Below the pieces are notes generated by a model. The model ran no database searches, was not told the origin of the DNA, and saw only the letters and a program-made list of their open reading frames with translations. DNA of 64,000 bases from Streptomyces abyssalis (GTDB lineage Bacteria; Actinomycetota; Actinomycetes; Streptomycetales; Streptomycetaceae): the NCBI RefSeq assembly GCF_001751365.1, contig NZ_LJGT01000041.1:799045-863044 (forward strand), written 5' to 3'. This document shows positions 50,686-59,195 of this stretch, piece by piece; position 1 is the stretch's first letter, and each line of letters opens with the position of its first letter. Both the position numbers and the translations under genes were made by a program.

Positions 50686-51834
50686 TCACGCGTCCGCGGG
50701 AACAAGCGAGGCGTCCGCGAGTCTCTCCAGTCGGGGCAACAGCGCTGCCGGGGACGGCAGTTCGGCGATCTCCGCGGCGAGCGCCCGGGCCCGTACGGTG
50801 AAGTCGCCATCGGACAGAATCGCTCGGCACGCCTCGGCCACAGCCGAGTCGGTGGCCTCTGCCTCAGGAATGGCGAGGCCCGCGCCGAAGTCGGCGAGGC
50901 GCTGGACCGGAGGCATGAACACGGGCGTCTCCGGGATGACCAGCTGCGGTACGCACGAGGTGAGGGCCGTCATCGTGGTGGCGCCCCCGGCGTGGTGCAC
51001 GACCAGGTCGCAGGTGGGCATGACCACGTTGAGCGGGATCCAGCCGGTGCGTACGCCCGGGATCGCGGCCCGCAGTTCGGCGGCGAGCTCCTCCGGGGCG
51101 GGGATGACGATGTCCACGTCCAGCGGTGCGATCCGTTCGGACAGCGTCTTCAGGAACTTGAAGCCGCGTTCGTGGTCGGCCCGGCTGCCCGCGGTCAGAC
51201 ACACCCGGGGGCGTTCCGCTCGCGAGTACATCCACGGCTCGAGCCGGCCCTGCAGGTTGCCCGGCATCCAGCGCATGAGCAGATCGTCACGGGAGTCCGG
51301 CGAGGCGATGCTCGGCGGGCAGATCCCGATCCGCAGATCGGGTTCCGGCAGCCGGTCCAGGCCCAGTTCGCGCAGTTCGGGCGCAAGCACCCGTTCGGCG
51401 GCCGCGTCGGTTCCGGTCCATTCGTCCAGGCCCCAGGCCTGGACGACGTAGGGGACCTTGAGTTCGGCGGAGAGCAGCGCGGCCGCGTAGCTCATCGTGC
51501 CGCCCACGAGGAGGTCGGGTCGCCAGGTCTCCACGACCTTGCGGAGCGAGGCGAAGCCGTCGGCGCCAAGGCGGGCGAACCAGCTTCCGATGAACCCCAT
51601 CATGTCCTGGTGGTTCTCGGTGTCGAACCGGTCGTCCCACTCACGAGCCATGTAGTGCTTGATCTCGTGGTCGGCCACGGACAGCGCGGGCAGACCGGCA
51701 CCGGTGATGTACGGCACCATCGCCTCGTTGCCGGCCATGAACACCTCGTGCCCGGCGTTGCGGACGGCGGAGGCCAGCGGGACGATCCCGAAAATCGTGG
51801 CAGGACTTCCCCCGCCCACGAACAGAACTCTCAT
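50686..51834 (-). CDS. GT1 glycosyltransferase, UrdGT2-like (candidate C-glycosyltransferase)
   Basis: The 382-residue GT-B enzyme starts MRVLFVGGGSPATIFGIVPL, unusually close to the UrdGT2/LanGT2 N-terminus. It has WRPDLLVGGTMSYAAALLSA, LEPWMYSRAERPRVCLTAGS and the donor motif TCDLVVHHAGGATTMTALTS. UrdGT2-type enzymes attach the first sugar at C-9 by a C-C bond (LanGT2 by O-linkage). It is shorter than the other four GTs here and forms a separate subgroup. ATG 51834 is preceded by TCAGGAGGAAAAGCC. Confidence 0.9.
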   Translation of the reverse strand: MRVLFVGGGSPATIFGIVPLASAVRNAGHEVFMAGNEAMVPYITGAGLPALSVADHEIKHYMAREWDDRFDTENHQDMMGFIGSWFARLGADGFASLRKVVETWRPDLLVGGTMSYAAALLSAELKVPYVVQAWGLDEWTGTDAAAERVLAPELRELGLDRLPEPDLRIGICPPSIASPDSRDDLLMRWMPGNLQGRLEPWMYSRAERPRVCLTAGSRADHERGFKFLKTLSERIAPLDVDIVIPAPEELAAELRAAIPGVRTGWIPLNVVMPTCDLVVHHAGGATTMTALTSCVPQLVIPETPVFMPPVQRLADFGAGLAIPEAEATDSAVAEACRAILSDGDFTVRARALAAEIAELPSPAALLPRLERLADASLVPADA

Positions 51835-51907
51835 GGCTTTTCCTCCTGAAGTACGGGGCTCGTCCCTGGAGCCGGGGCCGGAGCGGATCGGTCTGCCACC
51901 GGCCGGG

Positions 51908-52684
51908 TCATCCGGTGGGTTGCCGCTGTCCCCACACGGAGAACTGCAGGACCGTGACGTCCCGCGACTCGGGCCGGTCCAGGGACGTGACGAAGTCGTC
52001 GAGCTCCGCGGCGGTCACCGCACCGCTGTCGACCAGACGGTGGCCCTGGAGCTCCATCCGGGTACGCATCAACTCGTTCTCGTCGGCGCCCTGTCCGGGA
52101 CCCAGCGGTCGTACGCGCATGTCCACCGATGTCAGACCGCCCTGCGCGAGGTAGGCGGGGAGCCGGCGTGCAAGGCGCATGTCGGCGCCGTTCGCCCGGA
52201 AGGAACCCGTGTACGCGGCGACGACCGCGCGTCCGGCAGCGGTGGGGGCGTCGTCGCTCGGCAGGAAGTAGAAGTCCTCCACGAGCAGCCAGCCGCCCGG
52301 CGCCAGCCACCGCATCATGCGGGTGAGCTCCTGCTCGGCCTGCGGAAGGCCGGTGACCACGGCCCGCGCGAGGACGAGATCGAACGAGCCGGGCTCGAAC
52401 TCGGCCTGAGTAACGTCCAGTTGCTCCACCGACAGGCCGGGCGCACGTACGGACCCGAGCTCGCTGGTGTCCACGTCGATGGCGTGCACGGATCCCTGGG
52501 GTACGCGCTCGGCAAGCAGACGGGACGTCGAGCCGCTGCCCGCGCCGACGTCGAGGCAGCGCCAGTCCGGCGCGAGGGGCAGTTTGTCGATGATCGCGAA
52601 GGTGTGCGGGTCGTAGTTCCGCTCCCACAGCCTGGACAGGATCTGTGTGTCTGTCTGCTCCTGCTGCCCGGACGCTGTTGTCAT
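51908..52684 (-). CDS. Class I SAM-dependent methyltransferase (tailoring)
   Basis: The 258-residue protein has the SAM loop CLDVGAGSGSTSRLLAER (about residues 43-60), AIDVDTSELG (acidic loop), DLVLARAVVTGLPQ and WLAPGGWLLVEDFYFL. It resembles small-molecule O-methyltransferases of the UbiE/MetW type. It sits between two glycosyltransferase genes on the same strand. Methylation of a sugar or aglycone hydroxyl is plausible; the site cannot be predicted. It is distinct from the aminosugar N-methyltransferase. Confidence 0.85.
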   Translation of the reverse strand: MTTASGQQEQTDTQILSRLWERNYDPHTFAIIDKLPLAPDWRCLDVGAGSGSTSRLLAERVPQGSVHAIDVDTSELGSVRAPGLSVEQLDVTQAEFEPGSFDLVLARAVVTGLPQAEQELTRMMRWLAPGGWLLVEDFYFLPSDDAPTAAGRAVVAAYTGSFRANGADMRLARRLPAYLAQGGLTSVDMRVRPLGPGQGADENELMRTRMELQGHRLVDSGAVTAAELDDFVTSLDRPESRDVTVLQFSVWGQRQPTG

Positions 52685-52730
52685 TCCTCTACCCCTGTCA
52701 TTCCTCTGCCACTTCTGTCCGTTGCCGGGC

Positions 52731-54014
52731 TCAGCCGGCCTGTCCGCGGTGCTGCGCGGTGAGTCCTTCGAGGACCGGAACGACGTCTGCCGGGCTCGGG
52801 ACCGCCAGCATGTCCCGGTGCAGTCCGGCGGCTCCCTCCCTGAACGACTCGTCGTTCAGGACCTGGCCGAGTTGCTTGGTGATCTCGTCCAGAGACGACC
52901 GGGCTTGGTCCACGACCAGTCCGGCCCCGCTCTTTTCCACGTACCGGGCGAAGTCCTCGTAGTAGTGGCTCTCCTCCGGCCAGATCATCTGCGGGACCTC
53001 GTGCGGCACCGCGGCCGCCATCGTTCCGCCGCCTCCGTGATGGATGAGCGCCGAGCAGGTGGGGAGCAGCAGATTGAGCGGCAGGTAGTCGATGACGCGG
53101 ACATGGTCCGGGACTTCGCGCACCGCCCGGAGCTGTGTGCTGTTCAAGGTGGCGACCAGCTCGACGTCCAGGTCCCGCGCCGCCTGGAAGAGAACCTCCA
53201 GGCTGATGGTGCTGTCGTCGGGATAGAAGCTGCGCATGCCCGCTCCCAGGGACAGCGCGACCCGGGGGCGCTCACGTGGCTGGTACAGCCATTCCGGCAC
53301 GACCGCCGAGCCGTTGAAGGGCAGCGGCCGGGAGTACACGTAGCGCAGGTCGAGCGGCATCCGCAGCCGGATGGCAGGGGAGTGGTCGACGGTCCACTGG
53401 CCGAGCAGCAGGTCCTCGTCGAACTCGATGCCGAAGCGGTCCAGGACCGGCTGCATCAACTGGGCCATGGGGTCGGTGTCCACGCCCGTGTCCGGCCGGC
53501 GTACCCGGTCGGCGAGGGTCAGCCGGGTCCAGCCGAAGTCGTCCATGGAGAGCACCACACGGGCGTGGGCGGCGCCGCAGGCGCGTGCCGCGATCGCCCC
53601 GGGAAACGACACCATGTCCCACAGGACCAGGTCCGGCTGCCACCCCCGCGCGAACTCCACGAGGTCCTCGACGGTGACGGTGGCGGCGGACGGTGCCGGG
53701 GTGAGGCTGTAGTAGCGGGTGAACGCCTCGAGGAACGGCTTCGTCGGCAGCCGGCGGGTGCTTCCCGCGTCGAGTTCGGGCGCGAGGGCGGCCGCGATCC
53801 GGTCGTAGAGCTCGTCGCTCCCCGGCTTCTCACCCTGGACGAAGCCTTCCTCGCCCACGGACACCGCGAAGAAGCCCAAGTCGCGGACGACTTCGACCAT
53901 TTCAGGGTGCGTGGCGATCCGGACCTCGTGCCCCGCACCGCGCAGGGCACCGGCGAGCGGAACGATGGGATAGATGTGCGCCAAGGCGGGCGGTACCGAA
54001 AACAAGACCCTCAT
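52731..54014 (-). CDS. GT1 glycosyltransferase (EryCIII/DesVII-like)
   Basis: The 427-residue GT-B enzyme starts MRVLFSVPPALAHIYPIVPL and has WQPDLVLWDMVSFPGAIAAR, AARACGAAHARVVLSMDDFG and the donor-site motif LPTCSALIHHGGGGTMAAAV. Length and the ACGAAHAR/W-x-DxxGW pattern place it with macrolide and anthracycline aminosugar transferases (DesVII, EryCIII, AknS). Those usually need a P450-like helper protein, and no such gene is present. It could add a deoxy- or aminosugar. Confidence 0.9.
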   Translation of the reverse strand: MRVLFSVPPALAHIYPIVPLAGALRGAGHEVRIATHPEMVEVVRDLGFFAVSVGEEGFVQGEKPGSDELYDRIAAALAPELDAGSTRRLPTKPFLEAFTRYYSLTPAPSAATVTVEDLVEFARGWQPDLVLWDMVSFPGAIAARACGAAHARVVLSMDDFGWTRLTLADRVRRPDTGVDTDPMAQLMQPVLDRFGIEFDEDLLLGQWTVDHSPAIRLRMPLDLRYVYSRPLPFNGSAVVPEWLYQPRERPRVALSLGAGMRSFYPDDSTISLEVLFQAARDLDVELVATLNSTQLRAVREVPDHVRVIDYLPLNLLLPTCSALIHHGGGGTMAAAVPHEVPQMIWPEESHYYEDFARYVEKSGAGLVVDQARSSLDEITKQLGQVLNDESFREGAAGLHRDMLAVPSPADVVPVLEGLTAQHRGQAG

Positions 54015-54069
54015 GAGGGCGTTCCCCTTCTGCATGTGTCATGTGCCGGGTACGGACCGGCTGTACGGC

Positions 54070-54747
54070 TCACCGGCTGATACGAGGATTCGCTGCGTCG
54101 ATCTGTTCGAGCACGGTGCACAGGACGACCTCCGGTGGCGCGACTTCCAGGACCGCGATGTCCCCCTGCCCTGCCGCGTTGCGGGGGTCGTCCATGTACG
54201 CGCGATAGGCGGTTCCGTCCACCCACTGGGGGTAGTTGACGTAGACGCTGCCGTCCCCGCTGACGCAGGCCTGAGCCGAGATGAAGCCCGGGAAGTCCCG
54301 CTTCCACTCGCCGCTGCGGAGCAGCAACTCCGAGAGCGCTTCGGCGTTCCGGGGTCCGCCGACGTGGCGGGTCGCCACGGCGACAAGGCCCGGCGGCTCG
54401 CCGGACGCAGGGCCTTCGATCCCCGGTCCCGGAAAGCCGCCGGACACCGTGGCCGACAGGACCCCGGGGCGGTCGGCGAGCTCGGCCAGCGCACGGCCGA
54501 GCTCGCCGGTGCGTACCGTCTGCCGGTCGTCCGGCGCGGCTGCCCACTCGGCCCGGACCACGGTGGTGTCGCCGTCCAGGCTCAGATGGACCCGGGCCGA
54601 ACGGAATCGGGGGACCTGCGGCACGAGACGGCGCAACACCTCCGACGCGGCCTCGGCGAGTGCTTCCGCGACCTCGGGGCCCTCGGTGCGCAGGCACCAA
54701 TAGGTGACGTATCCGGTCAACGCCGGCGGACTGTTGGTCGATTGCAT
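54070..54747 (-). CDS. Two-domain ABM-type monooxygenase (possibly JadG/GilOII-like)
   Basis: The 225-residue protein has two ferredoxin-like antibiotic-biosynthesis-monooxygenase units. The N-terminal half holds GYVTYWCLRTEGPEVAEALA. The C-terminal half, LVAVATRHVGGPRNAEALSE onward, has SVYVNYPQWVDGTAYRAYMD, the classic ABM N/W motif. Such enzymes oxidise anthrones or, in the JadG/GilOII/AlpJ group, cleave the angucycline B ring with reduced flavin. The nearby FMN reductase fits the second role, but I cannot prove the subgroup. GGAGGTGACG precedes ATG 54747. Confidence 0.75.
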   Translation of the reverse strand: MQSTNSPPALTGYVTYWCLRTEGPEVAEALAEAASEVLRRLVPQVPRFRSARVHLSLDGDTTVVRAEWAAAPDDRQTVRTGELGRALAELADRPGVLSATVSGGFPGPGIEGPASGEPPGLVAVATRHVGGPRNAEALSELLLRSGEWKRDFPGFISAQACVSGDGSVYVNYPQWVDGTAYRAYMDDPRNAAGQGDIAVLEVAPPEVVLCTVLEQIDAANPRISR

Positions 54748-54769
54748 CGTCACCTCCAAGGCGGGCCGT

Positions 54770-55636
54770 TCAGCGGAAGTCGCCGGCATGCTCCGCGACC
54801 CACTCGTGGAACCGGCGGGGCGGCCTGCCGAGTACGTCCTCGACGGTGGACGTGACCGTCTCCGGCTTGGCCTCCAGCATCGCGAAGTACTCCAGGGCAC
54901 CGTCCGCGTAGGCGGGCGGCCAGCCGGAGTCGACCATGGCGTCCCGTGCCGCTTCGTGCGGTACGTCCTCCCAGCGCAGCGACTGGCCGGTCTTCTCGGC
55001 GATGATCCGGAGCTGTTCGCGCTGGGAGAGCGCCTCGGTGCCCGTGACCACATACCGCTTTCCGCCGTGCCCGGGGGTCGTGAGGGCGCGCACGGCGACG
55101 GCGGCCACGTCGGCCTCGTCGATCGGGGAGCGGGCGGCGTCGCCGTAGGGCGAGCGCACCACGCCGCCGGCGCGGATCTGGTGGGCCCAGGCCATCCGTA
55201 CGTTGCTCGCGAAGCCGGTGGTCTGCAGGAAGGTCCACTCCAGATCCGTCTTCTCGAGCTGCTCCTCGACATAGGCGTGGCAGTTGTTGTCCACCGGTTC
55301 GAGACCGATGTGCACCCCGATCGAGGAGACGAAGACCACGCGGCGGGCGTGCCGGCCGATCTTCGCCAGGACCTGCGGAACCGTGTCCACGTTGAGGGCG
55401 AAGAACGGCCACATCAGAAACACGGCCGTGGTCCCGTCCAGAGCGGGGTCCAGGCTGTCGGGGTCCGCGAGATCGCCGTGGAACACCTTGACACCCTCGG
55501 GCAGCCGGTCGATGTTCGGATCGTCGTGCAGAACCAGCGCGCGTGTCTCGACGCCCGAGTCCAGCAGTTGCGCGACGGCGTGCGGCCCAACGTTCCCGGT
55601 CGCTCCGATGACGAGCACGGATTGCTGATCGGCCAT
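54770..55636 (-). CDS. NmrA-family NAD(P)-binding oxidoreductase
   Basis: The 288-residue atypical SDR starts SVLVIGATGNVGPHAVAQLL (NADP loop GATGNVG) and has VFVSSIGVHIG, EWTFLQTTGFASNVRMAWAH and YVVTGTEALSQREQLRIIAE, typical of NmrA/HSCARG and QOR2-like proteins. It lacks the usual YxxxK pair in the standard place. Similar proteins in aromatic polyketide clusters act as quinone reductases or are of unknown role. It lies 22 bp upstream of the ABM monooxygenase gene, so the two are probably co-transcribed and may act in sequence. Confidence 0.85.
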   Translation of the reverse strand: MADQQSVLVIGATGNVGPHAVAQLLDSGVETRALVLHDDPNIDRLPEGVKVFHGDLADPDSLDPALDGTTAVFLMWPFFALNVDTVPQVLAKIGRHARRVVFVSSIGVHIGLEPVDNNCHAYVEEQLEKTDLEWTFLQTTGFASNVRMAWAHQIRAGGVVRSPYGDAARSPIDEADVAAVAVRALTTPGHGGKRYVVTGTEALSQREQLRIIAEKTGQSLRWEDVPHEAARDAMVDSGWPPAYADGALEYFAMLEAKPETVTSTVEDVLGRPPRRFHEWVAEHAGDFR

Positions 55637-55705
55637 GGTTTCTCTCCCACTTCGGTCGGGTTAACGGACTGCTCCCTCGCCGCGCCCTCAGCGGGTCAAG
55701 AAAGA

Positions 55706-55737
55706 GGGCGGAGTGAGGAGTTCTCCTCACTCCGCCC
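55706..55737. terminator. Perfect 15-bp hairpin after the FMN reductase gene
   Basis: GGGCGGAGTGAGGAG (55706-55720) pairs perfectly with 55723-55737 around TT. It lies directly after the FMN reductase stop and before the NmrA-like gene, so the reductase is probably transcribed alone. Confidence 0.8.
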
Positions 55738-55758
55738 GTCGGCCGTTCTCAGCGATGA

Positions 55759-56352
55759 TCAGGACGTGTAAGGCGTCTTCGCACGTGCGTCGCGCAGCGC
55801 CGAGCCCCACCAGATGAGCTGTTCCAGGAGCGACTTGGCAGCTTCCTCGCTGCCTTCGGGGCTGGCGGGCTCGCCGTCGGCCTCGAAGTCGGACCAGCTG
55901 TTGTGGAAGCTGATCACGTCGCGCACGGTGGTCGCGTGGACCTCGGCGAAGATCTGCCGCAGGTGCTCGGCGGCCCGCAGACCGCCGCCCTGCCCGCCGT
56001 ACGACACGAGACCGACGGGCTTGGTCTTCCACTCGTCGAGGTACCAGTCGATGGCGTTCTTCAGCGCGGGGGACGTGCTGTGGTTGTACTCGGGAGTTAC
56101 CACCACGAACGCGTCCGCGGCCGCGAGCTTGGCCGCCAGACCGTCCACCACGGACTGGGTCGGGGCGTCCAGGTCCTCACCGAAGTCGGGCATGATCAGC
56201 GGCAGCGGGTGGTCGGCCAGATCGACGAGCTCGGCCTCCACCCCGCCGTGCCGCTCGGCCTGGCGCGTGAACCAGCGGGCAACCGTGGGCGAGAAACGGC
56301 CGCCACGCACGCTGCCGATGATCACGGCCAGCTTGATGGGCGCGTCCTGCAT
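55759..56352 (-). CDS. NADPH-dependent FMN reductase
   Basis: The 197-residue flavodoxin-like protein starts KLAVIIGSVRGGRFSPTVAR with the phosphate-binding GSVRxGR loop, and has VVVTPEYNHSTSPALKNAID and PVGLVSYGGQGGGLRAAEHL, the signature of NADPH-dependent FMN/quinone reductases. It would supply reduced flavin or reduce a quinone intermediate. In jadomycin synthesis JadY feeds JadG in this way. Two CTTCRCGAAG palindromes lie upstream and a strong terminator follows, so this gene has its own control. Confidence 0.92.
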   Translation of the reverse strand: MQDAPIKLAVIIGSVRGGRFSPTVARWFTRQAERHGGVEAELVDLADHPLPLIMPDFGEDLDAPTQSVVDGLAAKLAAADAFVVVTPEYNHSTSPALKNAIDWYLDEWKTKPVGLVSYGGQGGGLRAAEHLRQIFAEVHATTVRDVISFHNSWSDFEADGEPASPEGSEEAAKSLLEQLIWWGSALRDARAKTPYTS

Positions 56353-56459
56353 AGTGACCTTCCTTGGAATAGCTGATGAGAGTGCGCCGCCCCTGCCAAG
56401 GGGTACACGTTGGCAGCACACATAGGAGTCTCTTCGGTGCGCATGCGTACAACAAGGCA

Positions 56460-56490
56460 CTTCGCGAAGAGTTGAGGGGTCTTCACGAAG
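56460..56490 (-). promoter_or_regulatory. Paired palindromic operators upstream of the FMN reductase gene
   Basis: CTTCGCGAAG (56460-56469) and CTTCACGAAG (56481-56490) start exactly 21 bp apart, two helical turns, about 110-140 bp before the FMN reductase ATG. Two dimers could bind on the same face. The pattern resembles TetR- or LysR-type operators; the regulator is unknown. Confidence 0.6.
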
Positions 56491-56517
56491 ACTTGTAGAA
56501 CCGGGACCCGGCCGGTA

Positions 56518-57774
56518 CTACCGCCGGTGACGGACCACCAGGTTCTCCAGCAGGGGGACGAGGTCGTGCGGGGTAGGGGTGGCCATCATTTCGTCGTGCA
56601 GCACCGTCGCCGCGTCCCGGAACGACGGCTCGGCCAGGATTCTTGCGAGCTGATCGCGCACCTGTGCCGCCGATGCGTCTCGGTCGTGCAGAACCACCCC
56701 CGCGCCGCGGCGTTCCAGATACCGGGCGACGTACTTCTCACCCCATTTCGGGGCCGGATTGACCAGCTGCGGCAGCCCGCCCGCGATCGCGCCGGCGAAC
56801 GTGCTGTCGCCGCCCTGATGGATGACGGCGGAGCAGGTCGGCAGCAGCATGGTCAGGGGAATGTACTCGACCGCGCGGACGTTGTCCGGGATCTTCTCCA
56901 CTTGGGAGAGCTGGTCCGCGTGCAGGGTGGCGACCACCTCGATGTCCAGGCCCGACACCGCCTCCAGGAGGGTGGGCAGAGCCACGGTGCTCTCCCGCTC
57001 GGTCACGGCGCGAGCGGTGCCGCCCCACGTCAGGCACACGCGCGGTCGTTCCGGTGGGCTCTGGAGCCATGCGGGCACCGTGGCACCGCCGTTGAAGGGC
57101 ACGTAGCGCATCGGCAGGTAGGTGTGGTCACCCGCCAGCCTCATCCGTTCCGGCACGGTGTCCACGCTCCACTGCCCGGTGATCAGGTCCTCGGTGAACG
57201 GGAGCCCGAAGCGCTCGCAGGTGGGCAGCAGGGCCTGGACCCACGGGTCGTCGGCGGGGGTGCCTCCTCGCTGAAGGGACTGCTCCACGTACCGGGTCCT
57301 GGTCCAGCCGATCGTGTCGACGGCCCACAGCAGCCGCCCGTGCGCGGCGCCGCAGGCCCGTGCGGCGACGGCGGCAGGAAGCAACAGCGGGTCCCAGATG
57401 ACCAGTTCGGGACGCCACCCGCGGCAGTACGCGACGAGGTCGTCCAGCACCGACCTGTGCCCGGCGGGCCTGGGAGCCAGGTAGTCGGTGACGACATCGC
57501 GGAGCAGGGCATCACGGACGGGTTCCCATGCGTCGGGGGTGTCGGGGTCGAGCGCGATGTCGACCGGCTCGGCGGACTCTTCGAGGAGTTCCTGGGACTT
57601 GTCCAGCGGCTCGCCCACGGGCACGGCGTGCATGCCGAGGTCCGTGATGGTCCGCTGCGCGTTCGGAGTGCTGGCGAACCGGACGTCGTGTCCCGCGCCT
57701 TGGAGGGCTCGTGCCAGCGGGATGCTCGTGAAGACATGGCTGGGAAGCGGGATGACGGCGAAGAGTATGCGCAC
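56518..57774 (-). CDS. GT1 glycosyltransferase (EryCIII/DesVII-like)
   Basis: The 418-residue GT-B enzyme starts MRILFAVIPLPSHVFTSIPL and has WRPELVIWDPLLLPAAVAAR, ACGAAHGRLLWAVDTIGWTR, RPRVCLTWGGTARAV and the donor motif LPTCSAVIHQGGDSTFAGAI. Gln replaces the second His of the common HHGG motif, which may change donor phosphate contacts. GTG 57774 follows CAGGAGACAGTT. It is the last of three consecutive GT genes and ends just before the FMN reductase promoter. Confidence 0.9.
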   Translation of the reverse strand: MRILFAVIPLPSHVFTSIPLARALQGAGHDVRFASTPNAQRTITDLGMHAVPVGEPLDKSQELLEESAEPVDIALDPDTPDAWEPVRDALLRDVVTDYLAPRPAGHRSVLDDLVAYCRGWRPELVIWDPLLLPAAVAARACGAAHGRLLWAVDTIGWTRTRYVEQSLQRGGTPADDPWVQALLPTCERFGLPFTEDLITGQWSVDTVPERMRLAGDHTYLPMRYVPFNGGATVPAWLQSPPERPRVCLTWGGTARAVTERESTVALPTLLEAVSGLDIEVVATLHADQLSQVEKIPDNVRAVEYIPLTMLLPTCSAVIHQGGDSTFAGAIAGGLPQLVNPAPKWGEKYVARYLERRGAGVVLHDRDASAAQVRDQLARILAEPSFRDAATVLHDEMMATPTPHDLVPLLENLVVRHRR

Positions 57775-57850
57775 AACTGTCTCCTGAGCAGAGGACGATG
57801 CGGGCAGGCGGGCCATGCCCAGGGGTGTGTCAGTCGGTCCCCGGAGACCG

Positions 57851-59158
57851 TCAGGCGGTCCCCGGTAGACGGACCCGGCCGGTCAGATCCTCCAGGGCAG
57901 GGACGAGGGAGTGCGGAGCCGGCACGACAGACATGTCCGAGTGCAGGCGGTCGGCGCCCCTCTGGAAGTCCGGTTCGCGCAGGACCCGTTCGATGCGGTC
58001 CGTGAGCTGCGCGGGGGAGGACTGCGCCAGGCTGACCCCCAGGCCCGCACCGCTGTCCTCGACGTGCCTCAGCAGCGCCTCGCTGTTGCCGAGGTTCCTG
58101 GGGATGATCACCTGAGGCACCGAGTGAGCGACCGCCGCCGCGAAGCTGCCGACACCGCCGTAGTGGACGAGGGCCGAGCAGGTCGGCAGCAGCCGGCCGA
58201 AGGGCACGTAGGACTCGGCACGTACGTTTGCAGGCAAGGGGCCCGAGTGGCGGAGCTGTTCGGCGGGGAAGATCATGACGATCTCCGCGTCCAGTCCGGC
58301 CAGCGCGCCGACCACGTCGGAGAGGGCGACGTCGGTGTCGGCGAGCCTGCCCTCGGAGTCCCATTCCAGGGTCAGGCAGACCCGCGGCCGGCTCCGGGGC
58401 GCGTCGACCCAGTCCGGTGTCACGCTCTCCTGGCTGTACGGGATCTGACGGACCCGCATGCGGGTGGTCTCCAGCGGCAGCTGCGGCAGGCCCGCGGTCG
58501 CCTCGATCGTCCACTGCCCCAGGACCATGTCTTCCGAGTACGGCAGGCCGAAGCGTGCGGCGGCCGCGGTCGCCTGTACGACCTGTGGGTCCTCGCCCAG
58601 CCCGGGTCCGGCCTCGTGCCGCCACCGTACGAACTGCTCCCGGGCCCAGCCCAGATAGTCCAGGCCCCAGGTGAAGCGGGCGTGTGCGGCACCGCAGACG
58701 TGCGCGGCCACCGCGGCGGTGGGAAAGGTGAAGTCCCACAGCACGAGATCGGGGCGGCCGGCGCGGGCGAAGTCCACCAGCCCGTCCACCATCGGGCGGT
58801 GGCCGCCTGGACGGTCAGGGGTGAAGTAGTAGGCCTGCACGGGCAGGAACTGATGTCTGACGAAGTCCCAGTGCGTTCGGTCGGACGGCGAAAGGGACGG
58901 CGGCAAGGCGTCGGTGATGCGCCGCAGTTCCTTCTCCCGCGCCTGCCACAGCGGGCTGTCCGCCCAGTGGGCGGTGTCCCGCCACTCGGTCCTGGACCCG
59001 AGATCCACCGGCGTCAGACCCGCCGCGCGGATGGTCCCCGCCTCCTCCGACGCGCTGGCCACATGCACGTCGTGTCCGGCCTCCCGGAGCGCGTACGCGA
59101 GGGGAACCATCGGGTAGAGGTGGGAGGGGTAGGGGAAGTACGTCATCAGTACGCGCAC
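57851..59158 (-). CDS. GT1 glycosyltransferase with HYGG variant motif
   Basis: The 435-residue GT-B enzyme starts MRVLMTYFPYPSHLYPMVPL and has GRPDLVLWDFTFPTAAVAAH, VCGAAHARFTWGLDYLGWAR, RPRVCLTLEWDSEGR and LPTCSALVHYGGVGSFAAAV. The donor motif reads HYGG rather than HHGG, and it is the most diverged of the four long GTs. It lies 37 bp downstream of the next GT gene. The sugar and position cannot be predicted from sequence. Confidence 0.9.
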   Translation of the reverse strand: MRVLMTYFPYPSHLYPMVPLAYALREAGHDVHVASASEEAGTIRAAGLTPVDLGSRTEWRDTAHWADSPLWQAREKELRRITDALPPSLSPSDRTHWDFVRHQFLPVQAYYFTPDRPGGHRPMVDGLVDFARAGRPDLVLWDFTFPTAAVAAHVCGAAHARFTWGLDYLGWAREQFVRWRHEAGPGLGEDPQVVQATAAAARFGLPYSEDMVLGQWTIEATAGLPQLPLETTRMRVRQIPYSQESVTPDWVDAPRSRPRVCLTLEWDSEGRLADTDVALSDVVGALAGLDAEIVMIFPAEQLRHSGPLPANVRAESYVPFGRLLPTCSALVHYGGVGSFAAAVAHSVPQVIIPRNLGNSEALLRHVEDSGAGLGVSLAQSSPAQLTDRIERVLREPDFQRGADRLHSDMSVVPAPHSLVPALEDLTGRVRLPGTA

Positions 59159-59195
59159 GGAGTCGGTCTCCCGGATTCGGCGTTCGCAGCGGTGC

